Source: Siderastrea radians (Eukaryota > Cnidaria > Anthozoa > Scleractinia > Rhizangiidae). Taken from it: a DNA stretch of 64,000 nucleotides. This document shows positions 22,615 through 33,505 of this stretch, piece by piece. The notes under the pieces are model-generated. The model was not told the origin of the DNA, ran no database searches, and saw only the letters and a list, made by a program, of their open reading frames with translations. Every line of letters starts with the position of its first letter. Positions within the stretch are counted from its first letter, which is position 1. The DNA lies in NCBI GenBank assembly GCA_964017195.1, contig CAXHKT010000163.1, positions 1 through 64,000 on the forward strand, written 5' to 3'. A program made the position numbers and the translations under genes.

Positions 22615-24888
22615 TCATTTTTTGCCATCTGACAACAATTGCTTGCAATATCTACCTGGATTTTTGAAAAGGTGGCTCCTGAAGATTTGCCCATTTTGGC
22701 CGGAACGACACCGAAACCGGGTTTTTTGGACTCCCATGAGCCTAGAAACCACACGCGAGAGAGGAGAGAAGGGAGGGGAGAGAGGGGAGAAGAAAAAAGG
22801 ACTGCTGGCACTCATAATTTTTATATTGCCTACTTTGGAGATAGTTTCTGAACGACAAAAAAGTGCTCGCGACACACCGCTCGGACACCTCCACCGAGCG
22901 GTACCGTTTTCAAAAATCCGGGTATATATTGGCATGAAATGGGCTAAAATGGCCAAGAAATGCTGAAGAGGCCGCTCATCAGCCAGAATTCGGTCATTTT
23001 TTGCCATCTGACAACAATTGCTTGCAATATCTACCTGGATTTTTGAAAAGGTGGCTCCTGAAGATTTGCCCATTTTGGCCGGAACGACACCGAAACCGGG
23101 TTTTTTGGACTCCCATGAGCCTAGAAACCACACGCGAGAGAAGAGAGAAGGGAGGGGAGAGAGGGGAGAAGAAAAAAGGACTGCTGGCACTCATAATTTT
23201 TATATTGCCTACTTTGGAGATAGTTTCTGAACGACAAAAAAGTGCTCGCGACACACCGCTCGGACACCTCCACCGAGCGGTACCGTTTTCAAAAATCCGG
23301 GTATATATTGGCATGAAATGGGCTAAAATGGCCAAGAAATGCTGAAGAGGCCGCTCATCAGCCAGAATTCGGTCATTTTTTGCCATCTGACAACAATTGC
23401 TTGCAATATCTACCTGGATTTTTGAAAAGGTGGCTCCTGAAGATTTGCCCATTTTGGCCGGAACGACACCGAAACCGGGTTTTTTGGACTCCCATGAGCC
23501 TAGAAACCACACGCGAGAGAAGAGAGAAGGGAGGGGAGAGAGGGGAGAAGAAAAAAGGACTGCTGGCACTCATAATTTTTATATTGCCTACTTTGGAGAT
23601 AGTTTCTGAACGACAAAAAAGTGCTCGCGACACACCGCTCGGACACCTCCACCGAGCGGTACCGTTTTCAAAAATCCGGGTATATATTGGCATGAAATGG
23701 GCTAAAATGGCCAAGAAATGCTGAAGAGGCCGCTCATCAGCCAGAATTCGGTCATTTTTTGCCATCTGACAACAATTGCTTGCAATATCTACCTGGATTT
23801 TTGAAAAGGTGGCTCCTGAAGATTTGCCCATTTTGGCCGGAACGACACCGAAACCGGGTTTTTTGGACTCCCATGAGCCTAGAAACCACACGCGAGAGAG
23901 GAGAGAAGGGAGGGGAGAGAGGGGAGAAGAAAAAAGGACTGCTGGCACTCATAATTTTTATATTGCCTACTTTGGAGATAGTTTCTGAACGACAAAAAAG
24001 TGCTCGCGACACACCGCTCGGACACCTCCACCGAGCGGTACCGTTTTCAAAAATCCGGGTATATATTGGCATGAAATGGGCTAAAATGGCCAAGAAATGC
24101 TGAAGAGGCCGCTCATCAGCCAGAATTCGGTCATTTTTTGCCATCTGACAACAATTGCTTGCAATATCTACCTGGATTTTTGAAAAGGTGGCTCCTGAAG
24201 ATTTGCCCATTTTGGCCGGAACGACACCGAAACCGGGTTTTTTGGACTCCCATGAGCCTAGAAACCACACGCGAGAGAAGAGAGAAGGGAGGGGAGAGAG
24301 GGGAGAAGAAAAAAGGACTGCTGGCACTCATAATTTTTATATTGCCTACTTTGGAGATAGTTTCTGAACGACAAAAAAGTGCTCGCGACACACCGCTCGG
24401 ACACCTCCACCGAGCGGTACCGTTTTCAAAAATCCGGGTATATATTGGCATGAAATGGGCTAAAATGGCCAAGAAATGCTGAAGAGGCCGCTCATCAGCC
24501 AGAATTCGGTCATTTTTTGCCATCTGACAACAATTGCTTGCAATATCTACCTGGATTTTTGAAAAGGTGGCTCCTGAAGATTTGCCCATTTTGGCCGGAA
24601 CGACACCGAAACCGGGTTTTTTGGACTCCCATGAGCCTAGAAACCACACGCGAGAGAAGAGAGAAGGGAGGGGAGAGAGGGGAGAAGAAAAAAGGACTGC
24701 TGGCACTCATAATTTTTATATTGCCTACTTTGGAGATAGTTTCTGAACGACAAAAAAGTGCTCGCGACACACCGCTCGGACACCTCCACCGAGCGGTACC
24801 GTTTTCAAAAATCCGGGTATATATTGGCATGAAATGGGCTAAAATGGCCAAGAAATGCTGAAGAGGCCGCTCATCAGCCAGAATTCGG
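22615..24888. repeat. 3-monomer period (2 x 1,137 bp)
   Basis: Monomers at 22615, 22994, 23373 and again at 23752, 24131, 24510 follow the order purine-G, standard, standard. A further purine-G monomer at 24889 is followed by a CATTTCGG monomer, which ends the pattern. The pattern rests on few variant sites, so it is weaker than the 7- and 6-monomer HORs. Confidence 0.55.
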
Positions 24889-27800
24889 TCATTTTTTGCC
24901 ATCTGACAACAATTGCTTGCAATATCTACCTGGATTTTTGAAAAGGTGGCTCCTGAAGATTTGCCCATTTTGGCCGGAACGACACCGAAACCGGGTTTTT
25001 TGGACTCCCATGAGCCTAGAAACCACACGCGAGAGAGGAGAGAAGGGAGGGGAGAGAGGGGAGAAGAAAAAAGGACTGCTGGCACTCATAATTTTTATAT
25101 TGCCTACTTTGGAGATAGTTTCTGAACGACAAAAAAGTGCTCGCGACACACCGCTCGGACACCTCCACCGAGCGGTACCGTTTTCAAAAATCCGGGTATA
25201 TATTGGCATGAAATGGGCTAAAATGGCCAAGAAATGCTGAAGAGGCCGCTCATCAGCCAGAATTCGGTCATTTTTTGCCATCTGACAACAATTGCTTGCA
25301 ATATCTACCTGGATTTTTGAAAAGGTGGCTCCTGAAGATTTGCCCATTTCGGCCGGAACGACACCGAAACCGGGTTTTTTGGACTCCCATGAGCCTAGAA
25401 ACCACACGCGAGAGAAGAGAGAAGGGAGGGGAGAGAGGGGAGAAGAAAAAAGGACTGCTGGCACTCATAATTTTTATATTGCCTACTTTGGAGATAGTTT
25501 CTGAACGACAAAAAAGTGCTCGCGACACACCGCTCGGACACCTCCACCGAGCGGTACCGTTTTCAAAAATCCGGGTATATATTGGCATGAAATGGGCTAA
25601 AATGGCCAAGAAATGCTGAAGAGGCCGCTCATCAGCCAGAATTCGGTCATTTTTTGCCATCTGACAACAATTGCTTGCAATATCTACCTGGATTTTTGAA
25701 AAGGTGGCTCCTGAAGATTTGCCCATTTTGGCCGGAACGACACCGAAACCGGGTTTTTTGGACTCCCATGAGCCTAGAAACCACACGCGAGAGAAGAGAG
25801 AAGGGAGGGGAGAGAGGGGAGAAGAAAAAAGGACTGCTGGCACTCATAATTTTTATATTGCCTACTTTGGAGATAGTTTCTGAACGACAAAAAAGTGCTC
25901 GCGACACACCGCTCGGACACCTCCACCGAGCGGTACCGTTTTCAAAAATCCGGGTATATATTGGCATGAAATGGGCTAAAATGGCCAAGAAATGCTGAAG
26001 AGGCCGCTCATCAGCCAGAATTCGGTCATTTTTTGCCATCTGACAACAATTGCTTGCAATATCTACCTGGATTTTTGAAAAGGTGGCTCCTGAAGATTTG
26101 CCCATTTTGGCCGGAACGACACCGAAACCGGGTTTTTTGGACTCCCATGAGCCTAGAAACCACACGCGAGAGAGGAGAGAAGGGAGGGGAGAGAGGGGAG
26201 AAGAAAAAAGGACTGCTGGCACTCATAATTTTTATATTGCCTACTTTGGAGATAGTTTCTGAACGACAAAAAAGTGCTCGCGACACACCGCTCGGACACC
26301 TCCACCGAGCGGTACCGTTTTCAAAAATCCGGGTATATATTGGCATGAAATGGGCTAAAATGGCCAAGAAATGCTGAAGAGGCCGCTCATCAGCCAGAAT
26401 TCGGTCATTTTTTGCCATCTGACAACAATTGCTTGCAATATCTACCTGGATTTTTGAAAAGGTGGCTCCTGAAGATTTGCCCATTTTGGCCGGAACGACA
26501 CCGAAACCGGGTTTTTTGGACTCCCATGAGCCTAGAAACCACACGCGAGAGAAGAGAGAAGGGAGGGGAGAGAGGGGAGAAGAAAAAAGGACTGCTGGCA
26601 CTCATAATTTTTATATTGCCTACTTTGGAGATAGTTTCTGAACGACAAAAAAGTGCTCGCGACACACCGCTCGGACACCTCCACCGAGCGGTACCGTTTT
26701 CAAAAATCCGGGTATATATTGGCATGAAATGGGCTAAAATGGCCAAGAAATGCTGAAGAGGCCGCTCATCAGCCAGAATTCGGTCATTTTTTGCCATCTG
26801 ACAACAATTGCTTGCAATATCTACCTGGATTTTTGAAAAGGTGGCTCCTGAAGATTTGCCCATTTTGGCCGGAACGACACCGAAACCGGGTTTTTTGGAC
26901 TCCCATGAGCCTAGAAACCACACGCGAGAGAGGAGAGAAGGGAGGGGAGAGAGGGGAGAAGAAAAAAGGACTGCTGGCACTCATAATTTTTATATTGCCT
27001 ACTTTGGAGATAGTTTCTGAACGACAAAAAAGTGCTCGCGACACACCGCTCGGACACCTCCACCGAGCGGTACCGTTTTCAAAAATCCGGGTATATATTG
27101 GCATGAAATGGGCTAAAATGGCCAAGAAATGCTGAAGAGGCCGCTCATCAGCCAGAATTCGGTCATTTTTTGCCATCTGACAACAATTGCTTGCAATATC
27201 TACCTGGATTTTTGAAAAGGTGGCTCCTGAAGATTTGCCCATTTTGGCCGGAACGACACCGAAACCGGGTTTTTTGGACTCCCATGAGCCTAGAAACCAC
27301 ACGCGAGAGAGGAGAGAAGGGAGGGGAGAGAGGGGAGAAGAAAAAAGGACTGCTGGCACTCATAATTTTTATATTGCCTACTTTGGAGATAGTTTCTGAA
27401 CGACAAAAAAGTGCTCGCGACACACCGCTCGGACACCTCCACCGAGCGGTACCGTTTTCAAAAATCCGGGTATATATTGGCATGAAATGGGCTAAAATGG
27501 CCAAGAAATGCTGAAGAGGCCGCTCATCAGCCAGAATTCGGTCATTTTTTGCCATCTGACAACAATTGCTTGCAATATCTACCTGGATTTTTGAAAAGGT
27601 GGCTCCTGAAGATTTGCCCATTTTGGCCGGAACGACACCGAAACCGGGTTTTTTGGACTCCCATGAGCCTAGAAACCACACGCGAGAGAGGAGAGAAGGG
27701 AGGGGAGAGAGGGGAGAAGAAAAAAGGACTGCTGGCACTCATAATTTTTATATTGCCTACTTTGGAGATAGTTTCTGAACGACAAAAAAGTGCTCGCGAC

Positions 27801-28294
27801 ACACCGCTCGGACACCTCCACCGAGCGGTACCGTTTTCAAAAATCCGGGTATATATTGGCATGAAATGGGCTAAAATGGCCAAGAAATGCTGAAGAGGTC
27901 GCTCATCAGCCAGAATTCGGTCATTTTTTGCCATCTGACAACAATTGCTTGCAATATCTACCTGGATTTTTGAAAAGGTGGCTCCTGAAGATTTGCCCAT
28001 TTTGGCCGGAACGACACCGAAACCGGGTTTTTTGGACTCCCATGAGCCTAGAAACCACACGCGAGAGAGGAGAGAAGGGAGGGGAGAGAGGGGAGAAGAA
28101 AAAAGGACTGCTGGCACTCATAATTTTTATATTGCCTACTTTGGAGATAGTTTCTGAACGACAAAAAAGTGCTCGCGACACACCGCTCGGACACCTCCAC
28201 CGAGCGGTACCGTTTTCAAAAATCCGGGTATATATTGGCATGAAATGGGCTAAAATGGCCAAGAAATGCTGAAGAGGCCGCTCATCAGCCAGAA

Positions 28295-28297
28295 TTC
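28295..28297. repeat. Target-site duplication TTC, left copy
   Basis: TTC of the monomer's GAATTC site. The uninterrupted sequence GAATTCGGTC becomes GAATTC / element / TTCGGTC, so TTC was duplicated on insertion. Confidence 0.9.
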
Positions 28298-28332
28298 CAC
28301 GGTGGGGCCAAACCACCCCCCAAATGGGTCAT
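28298..28332 (+). repeat. Left terminal inverted repeat (35 bp)
   Basis: Starts CACGGTGGGGCC and ends GGGTCAT. It matches the reverse complement of 29294-29328 at 34 of 35 positions, the difference being T at position 6 (C on the right). Similarity drops immediately inside but resumes in patches. Confidence 0.95.
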
Positions 28333-28391
28333 GAAATGTCCCGTTTTTTGGTTAATTTTTAATAATTTTGTTACTTTTCATCATTTCTTTA

Positions 28392-28401
28392 CCAAACTTG
28401 G
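28392..28401 (+). repeat. Subterminal block CCAAACTTGG, left arm
   Basis: Partner of CCAAGTTTGG at 29249-29258. Flanking bases also match (20 of 22 over the wider patch, ATTTCTTT(A/T)CC...). It lies 94 bp from the left end; the partner lies 70 bp from the right end. Confidence 0.8.
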
Positions 28402-28465
28402 TAATTTGATATGGGTCTTTGTGCCAGACAATTTGACATGAATGGTGATGCCAAATGTCAAATTA

Positions 28466-28488
28466 TGACGTCATAATTGGTGACGTCA
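28466..28488. promoter_or_regulatory. Twin TGACGTCA palindromes, left arm
   Basis: TGACGTCA at 28466-28473 and 28481-28488, starts 15 bp apart. TGACGTCA is the known CRE consensus bound by CREB/ATF-type bZIP factors. Here it could equally be a transposase subterminal site. The same pair with the same 15-bp spacing is in the right arm. Confidence 0.6.
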
Positions 28489-28565
28489 TATTATTCTCTA
28501 AAATAAAATTTTAGAATTTCCAAATTTTTTCTGGTGTTTTAGAAAGAACACGTCAAGAGGAGTTG

Positions 28566-28580
28566 AATGCTGAAAACCGT
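28566..28580 (+). repeat. Internal inverted block AATGCTGAAAACCGT, left arm
   Basis: 15-bp perfect match in reverse complement to 29071-29085, inside a longer imperfect patch that begins GAAAGAAC at 28542 (its right partner ends at 29109). Confidence 0.85.
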
Positions 28581-28659
28581 TTGTCGATGTGATAAATAAT
28601 GGATGAGATATGGCATTTTAGATTTTGAAAATTTCACAGTCTCAAAATAGGGTCCCCCC

Positions 28660-29007
28660 TTGTGTAATACGTTTGAATTTAAGTGTTGTTTTGTTGCGTC
28701 AACGACACCATTTAAGTTGCAGATAAGATGTCTTAAATGACGGAAGCTAAATGAAAAAGAAAAACTCGGAAAATTTTTTTCCTGCCAGAGCTAGAGCCCC
28801 CAAACCAGTTTTGTGACGTAATTAAGTGTCACGTGATCAATTATGCTCTTGCTAATATTATCGTTTTCAAGCCGAAAACTTAAAATCTAAAATGATACGA
28901 TTTTTTGGAACAACAAGAAGTCCATTTTACCAGATTATTAGCTTGCATGGAAAAAAACTGTACAAAATAGATCAACAGGGTTGTTTTTAGAAGAAAAGTA
29001 TGGTTCC
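28660..29007. other. Transposon centre, non-coding
   Basis: About 350 bp of AT-rich sequence between the C-run and the G-run. I see no convincing ORF, splice-bounded exon or RNA gene. It contains TGACGTAA followed by GTGTCACGTGATCA (28814-28838), which includes an E-box-like CACGTG, but nothing that identifies a function. Confidence 0.7.
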
Positions 29008-29070
29008 GGGGGGGACACTTTAAATGTCTTTAAATTGCCATAACTCAAGATACGTTTGTCTTAGCGAGGT

Positions 29071-29085
29071 ACGGTTTTCAGCATT
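29071..29085 (-). repeat. Internal inverted block, right arm
   Basis: ACGGTTTTCAGCATT, reverse complement of 28566-28580, 257 bp from the right end (the left block's inner edge is 282 bp from the left end). The difference reflects small indels between the arms. Confidence 0.85.
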
Positions 29086-29161
29086 TTACTCCCCTTGCCA
29101 AGTTCTTTCAGATGACATAACTTTTTATTTCAAATTTGAAATTTTCAGTTAACTCGTTTTG

Positions 29162-29184
29162 TGACGTCAGCCATTATGACGTCA
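29162..29184. promoter_or_regulatory. Twin TGACGTCA palindromes, right arm
   Basis: TGACGTCA at 29162-29169 and 29177-29184, starts 15 bp apart, mirroring the left arm. The wider 33-bp patches match at about 27 positions in reverse complement. A related TGACGTAA lies in the centre at 28814. Confidence 0.6.
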
Positions 29185-29248
29185 CAATTTGGTTTTTTAA
29201 GTCATTCTCATACTTGAAATAAATTGCGCGACAACCCAAGGTTTTTTG

Positions 29249-29258
29249 CCAAGTTTGG
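29249..29258 (-). repeat. Subterminal block CCAAGTTTGG, right arm
   Basis: Reverse complement of 28392-28401, in mirror order, showing that the two arms share ancestry beyond the 35-bp ends. Confidence 0.8.
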
Positions 29259-29293
29259 AAAAGAAATATGAAAAAGAAGCAAAATTAGTCTAA

Positions 29294-29328
29294 ATGACCC
29301 ATTTGGGGGGTGGTTTGGCCCCGCCGTG
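29294..29328 (-). repeat. Right terminal inverted repeat (35 bp)
   Basis: Starts ATGACCC and ends GGCCCCGCCGTG; partner of 28298-28332. Extending outwards by one base breaks the match, which fixes the element's end at 29328. Confidence 0.95.
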
Positions 29329-29331
29329 TTC
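29329..29331. repeat. Target-site duplication TTC, right copy
   Basis: Direct repeat of 28295-28297 directly after the right inverted repeat. The satellite resumes in phase with GGTCATTTTTT. Confidence 0.9.
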
Positions 29332-31608
29332 GGTCATTTTTTGCCATCTGACAACAATTGCTTGCAATATCTACCTGGATTTTTGAAAAGGTGGCTCCTG
29401 AAGATTTGCCCATTTTGGCCGGAACGACACCGAAACCGGGTTTTTTGGACTCCCATGAGCCTAGAAACCACACGCGAAAGAGGAGAGAAGGGAGGGGAGA
29501 GAGGGGAGAAGAAAAAAGGACTGCTGGCACTCATAATTTTTATATTGCCTACTTTGGAGATAGTTTCTGAACGACAAAAAAGTGCTCGCGACACACCGCT
29601 CGGACACCTCCACCGAGCGGTACCATTTTCAAAAATCCGGGTATATATTGGCATGAAATGGGCTAAAATGGCCAAGAAATGCTGAAGAGGCCGCTCATCA
29701 GCCAGAATTCGGTCATTTTTTGCCATCTGACAACAATTGCTTGCAATATCTACCTGGATTTTTGAAAAGGTGGCTCCTGAAGATTTGCCCATTTTGGCCG
29801 GAACGACACCGAAACCGGGTTTTTTGGACTCCCATGAGCCTAGAAACCACACGCGAGAGAGGAGAGAAGGGAGGGGAGAGAGGGGAGAAGAAAAAAGGAC
29901 TGCTGGCACTCATAATTTTTATATTGCCTACTTTGGAGATAGTTTCTGAACGACAAAAAAGTGCTCGCGACACACCGCTCGGACACCTCCACCGAGCGGT
30001 ACCATTTTCAAAAATCCGGGTATATATTGGCATGAAATGGGCTAAAATGGCCAAGAAATGCTGAAGAGGCCGCTCATCAGCCAGAATTCGGTCATTTTTT
30101 GCCATCTGACAACAATTGCTTGCAATATCTACCTGGATTTTTGAAAAGGTGGCTCCTGAAGATTTGCCCATTTCGGCCGGAACGACACCGAAACCGGGTT
30201 TTTTGGACTCCCATGAGCCTAGAAACCACACGCGAGAGAGGAGAGAAGGGAGGGGAGAGAGGGGAGAAGAAAAAAGGACTGCTGGCACTCATAATTTTTA
30301 TATTGCCTACTTTGGAGATAGTTTCTGAACGACAAAAAAGTGCTCGCGACACACCGCTCGGACACCTCCACCGAGCGGTACCGTTTTCAAAAATCCGGGT
30401 ATATATTGGCATGAAATGGGCTAAAATGGCCAAGAAATGCTGAAGAGGCCGCTCATCAGCCAGAATTCGGTCATTTTTTGCCATCTGACAACAATTGCTT
30501 GCAATATCTACCTGGATTTTTGAAAAGGTGGCTCCTGAAGATTTGCCCATTTTGGCCGGAACGACACCGAAACCGGGTTTTTTGGACTCCCATGAGCCTA
30601 GAAACCACACGCGCGAGAGGAGAGAAGGGAGGGGAGAGAGGGGAGAAGAAAAAAAGGACTGCTGGCACTCATAATTTTTATATTGCCTACTTTGGAGATA
30701 GTTTCTGAACGACAAAAAAGTGCTCGCGACACACCGCTCGGACACCTCCACCGAGCGGTACCGTTTTCAAAAATCCGGGTATATATTGGCATGAAATGGG
30801 CTAAAATGGCCAAGAAATGCTGAAGAGGCCGCTCATCAGCCAGAATTCGGTCATTTTTTGCCATCTGACAACAATTGCTTGCAATATCTACCTGGATTTT
30901 TGAAAAGGTGGCTCCTGAAGATTTGCCCATTTTGGCCGGAACGACACCGAAACCGGGTTTTTTGGACTCCCATGAGCCTAGAAACCACACGCGAAAGAGG
31001 AGAGAAGGGAGGGGAGAGAGGGGAGAAGAAAAAAGGACTGCTGGCACTCATAATTTTTATATTGCCTACTTTGGAGATAGTTTCTGAACGACAAAAAAGT
31101 GCTCGCGACACACCGCTCGGACACCTCCACCGAGCGGTACCATTTTCAAAAATAAGGGTATATATTGGCATGAAATGGGCTAAAATGGCCAAGAAATGCT
31201 GAAGAGGCCGCTCATCAGCCAGAATTCGGTCATTTTTTGCCATCTGACAACAATTGCTTGCAATATCTACCTGGATTTTTGAAAAGGTGGCTCCTGAAGA
31301 TTTGCCCATTTTGGCCGGAACGACACCGAAACCGGGTTTTTTGGACTCCCATGAGCCTAGAAACCACACGCGAGAGAGGAGAGAAGGGAGGGGAGAGAGG
31401 GGAGAAGAAAAAAGGACTGCTGGCACTCATAATTTTTATATTGCCTACTTTGGAGATAGTTTCTGAACGACAAAAAAGTGCTCGCGACACACCGCTCGGA
31501 CACCTCCACCGAGCGGTACCATTTTCAAAAATCCGGGTATATATTGGCATGAAATGGGCTAAAATGGCCAAGAAATGCTGAAGAGGCCGCTCATCAGCCA
31601 GAATTCGG

Positions 31609-33124
31609 TCATTTTTTGCCATCTGACAACAATTGCTTGCAATATCTACCTGGATTTTTGAAAAGGTGGCTCCTGAAGATTTGCCCATTTTGGCCGGAAC
31701 GACACCGAAACCGGGTTTTTTGGACTCCCATGAGCCTAAAAACCACACGCGAGAGAGGAGAGAAGGGAGGGGAGAGAGGGGAGAAGAAAAAAGGACTGCT
31801 GGCACTCATAATTTTTATATTGCCTACTTTGGAGATAGTTTCTGAACGACAAAAAAGTGCTCGCGACACACCGCTCGGACACCTCCACCGAGCGGTACCA
31901 TTTTCAAAAATCCGGGTATATATTGGCATGAAATGGGCTAAAATGGCCAAGAAATGCTGAAGAGGCCGCTCATCAGCCAGAATTCGGTCATTTTTTGCCA
32001 TCTGACAACAATTGCTTGCAATATCTACCTGGATTTTTGAAAAGGTGGCTCCTGAAGATTTGCCCATTTCGGCCGGAACGACACCGAAACCGGGTTTTTT
32101 GGACTCCCATGAGCCTAGAAACCACACGCGAAAGAGGAGAGAAGGGAGGGGAGAGAGGGGAGAAGAAAAAAGGACTGCTGGCACTCATAATTTTTATATT
32201 GCCTACTTTGGAGATAGTTTCTGAACGACAAAAAAGTGCTCGCGACACACCGCTCGGACACCTCCACCGAGCGGTACCATTTTCAAAAATCCGGGTATAT
32301 ATTGGCATGAAATGGGCTAAAATGGCCAAGAAATGCTGAAGAGGCCGCTCATCAGCCAGAATTCGGTCATTTTTTGCCATCTGACAACAATTGCTTGCAA
32401 TATCTACCTGGATTTTTGAAAAGGTGGCTCCTGAAGATTTGCCCATTTTGGCCGGAACGACACCGAAACCGGGTTTTTTGGACTCCCATGAGCCTAAAAA
32501 CCACACGCGAGAGAGGAGAGAAGGGAGGGGAGAGAGGGGAGAAGAAAAAAGGACTGCTGGCACTCATAATTTTTATATTGCCTACTTTGGAGATAGTTTC
32601 TGAACGACAAAAAAGTGCTCGCGACACACCGCTCGGACACCTCCACCGAGCGGTACCATTTTCAAAAATCCGGGTATATATTGGCATGAAATGGGCTAAA
32701 ATGGCCAAGAAATGCTGAAGAGGCCGCTCATCAGCCAGAATTCGGTCATTTTTTGCCATCTGACAACAATTGCTTGCAATATCTACCTGGATTTTTGAAA
32801 AGGTGGCTCCTGAAGATTTGCCCATTTCGGCCGGAACGACACCGAAACCGGGTTTTTTGGACTCCCATGAGCCTAGAAACCACACGCGAAAGAGGAGAGA
32901 AGGGAGGGGAGAGAGGGGAGAAGAAAAAAGGACTGCTGGCACTCATAATTTTTATATTGCCTACTTTGGAGATAGTTTCTGAACGACAAAAAAGTGCTCG
33001 CGACACACCGCTCGGACACCTCCACCGAGCGGTACCATTTTCAAAAATCCGGGTATATATTGGCATGAAATGGGCTAAAATGGCCAAGAAATGCTGAAGA
33101 GGCCGCTCATCAGCCAGAATTCGG
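31609..33124. repeat. 2-monomer higher-order repeat (2 x 758 bp)
   Basis: Monomers at 31609 and 32367 share CCTAAAAACC and purine-G. Monomers at 31988 and 32746 share CATTTCGG and CGCGAAAGAGG. The alternation is exact over two copies and all four have ACCATTTT. Confidence 0.85.
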
Positions 33125-33432
33125 TCATTTTTTGCCATCTGACAACAATTGCTTGCAATATCTACCTGGATTTTTGAAAAGGTGGCTCCTGAAGATTTGC
33201 CCATTTTGGCCGGAACGACACCGAAACCGGGTTTTTTGGACTCCCATGAGCCTAGAAACCACACGCGAGAGAGGAGAGAAGGGAGGGGAGAGAGGGGAGA
33301 AGAAAAAAGGACTGCTGGCACTCATAATTTTTATATTGCCTACTTTGGAGATAGTTTCTGAACGACAAAAAAGTGCTCGCGACACACCGCTCGGACACCT
33401 CCACCGAGCGGTACCGTTTTCAAAAATCCGGG

Positions 33433-33442
33433 TATATATATT
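33433..33442. repeat. TA dinucleotide expansion in one monomer (second case)
   Basis: The monomer at 33125 is 381 bp because of one extra TA in TATATATT, as at 6697. It is the last monomer before the variant pattern switches to the type seen at 1-6.7 kb. Confidence 0.9.
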
Positions 33443-33505
33443 GGCATGAAATGGGCTAAAATGGCCAAGAAATGCTGAAGAGGCCGCTCATCAGCCAGAA
33501 TTCGG

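Larger units (their letters stand above)
1..28297. repeat. 379-bp satellite tandem array, block 1 (left of the transposon)
   Basis: Head-to-tail copies of a 379-bp monomer fill this block without a gap. Between 325 and 27921 there are exactly 72 monomer steps once three 102-bp internal duplications and one 2-bp insertion (6389 copy) are subtracted. The block opens inside a monomer and its last copy is cut by the transposon after 377 of 379 bases. Copies are nearly identical. Variation is concentrated at a few sites: CATTT(T/C)GG, GAGAGA(A/G)GAGAG, GGTACC(G/A)TTTT and AAACCG(G/C)GTT. Every copy has one EcoRI site (GAATTC) and one KpnI site (GGTACC), so a digest should give a 379-bp ladder. Seen directly: periodicity and variants. 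Inferred: heterochromatic satellite DNA of a eukaryote. I do not recognise the family by name. Confidence 0.98.
28298..29328. mobile_element. 1,031-bp non-autonomous DNA transposon with long imperfect inverted arms
   Basis: A single insertion into the satellite. Removing it together with one TTC restores the 379-bp phase exactly (27921 to 29334 is 379 + 1,031 + 3). Its ends are 35-bp terminal inverted repeats starting CACGG with one mismatch. Inside, blocks appear in mirror order on both arms: CCAAACTTGG (28392 / 29249), paired TGACGTCA (28466 / 29162), AATGCTGAAAACCGT (28566 / 29071) and a C-run (28654) against a G-run (29008). The whole element is therefore a degraded foldback of about 315-360 bp arms around a 350-bp centre. 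No ORF of useful size and no transposase are seen, so it needs an enzyme in trans. A 3-bp duplication with CAC-starting ends fits CACTA/EnSpm (CMC) elements best; a PIF/Harbinger-like or unclassified origin remains possible. Confidence 0.92.

Noticed and set aside
1..28297. CRISPR array or other prokaryotic direct-repeat system
   Set aside because: There are no short repeats with unique spacers; the whole 379-bp unit is repeated and no cas-like genes are present.
27921..28316. Minus-strand ORF beginning in the transposon end and running into the satellite
   Set aside because: It is a chance fusion of the left inverted repeat with the spurious satellite frame.
29071..29085. Possible homology between transposon ACGGTTTTCAGCATT and satellite TACCGTTTTCAAAAATCC
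   Set aside because: The match is about ten bases of simple sequence and is fully explained by the transposon's own inverted partner at 28566.
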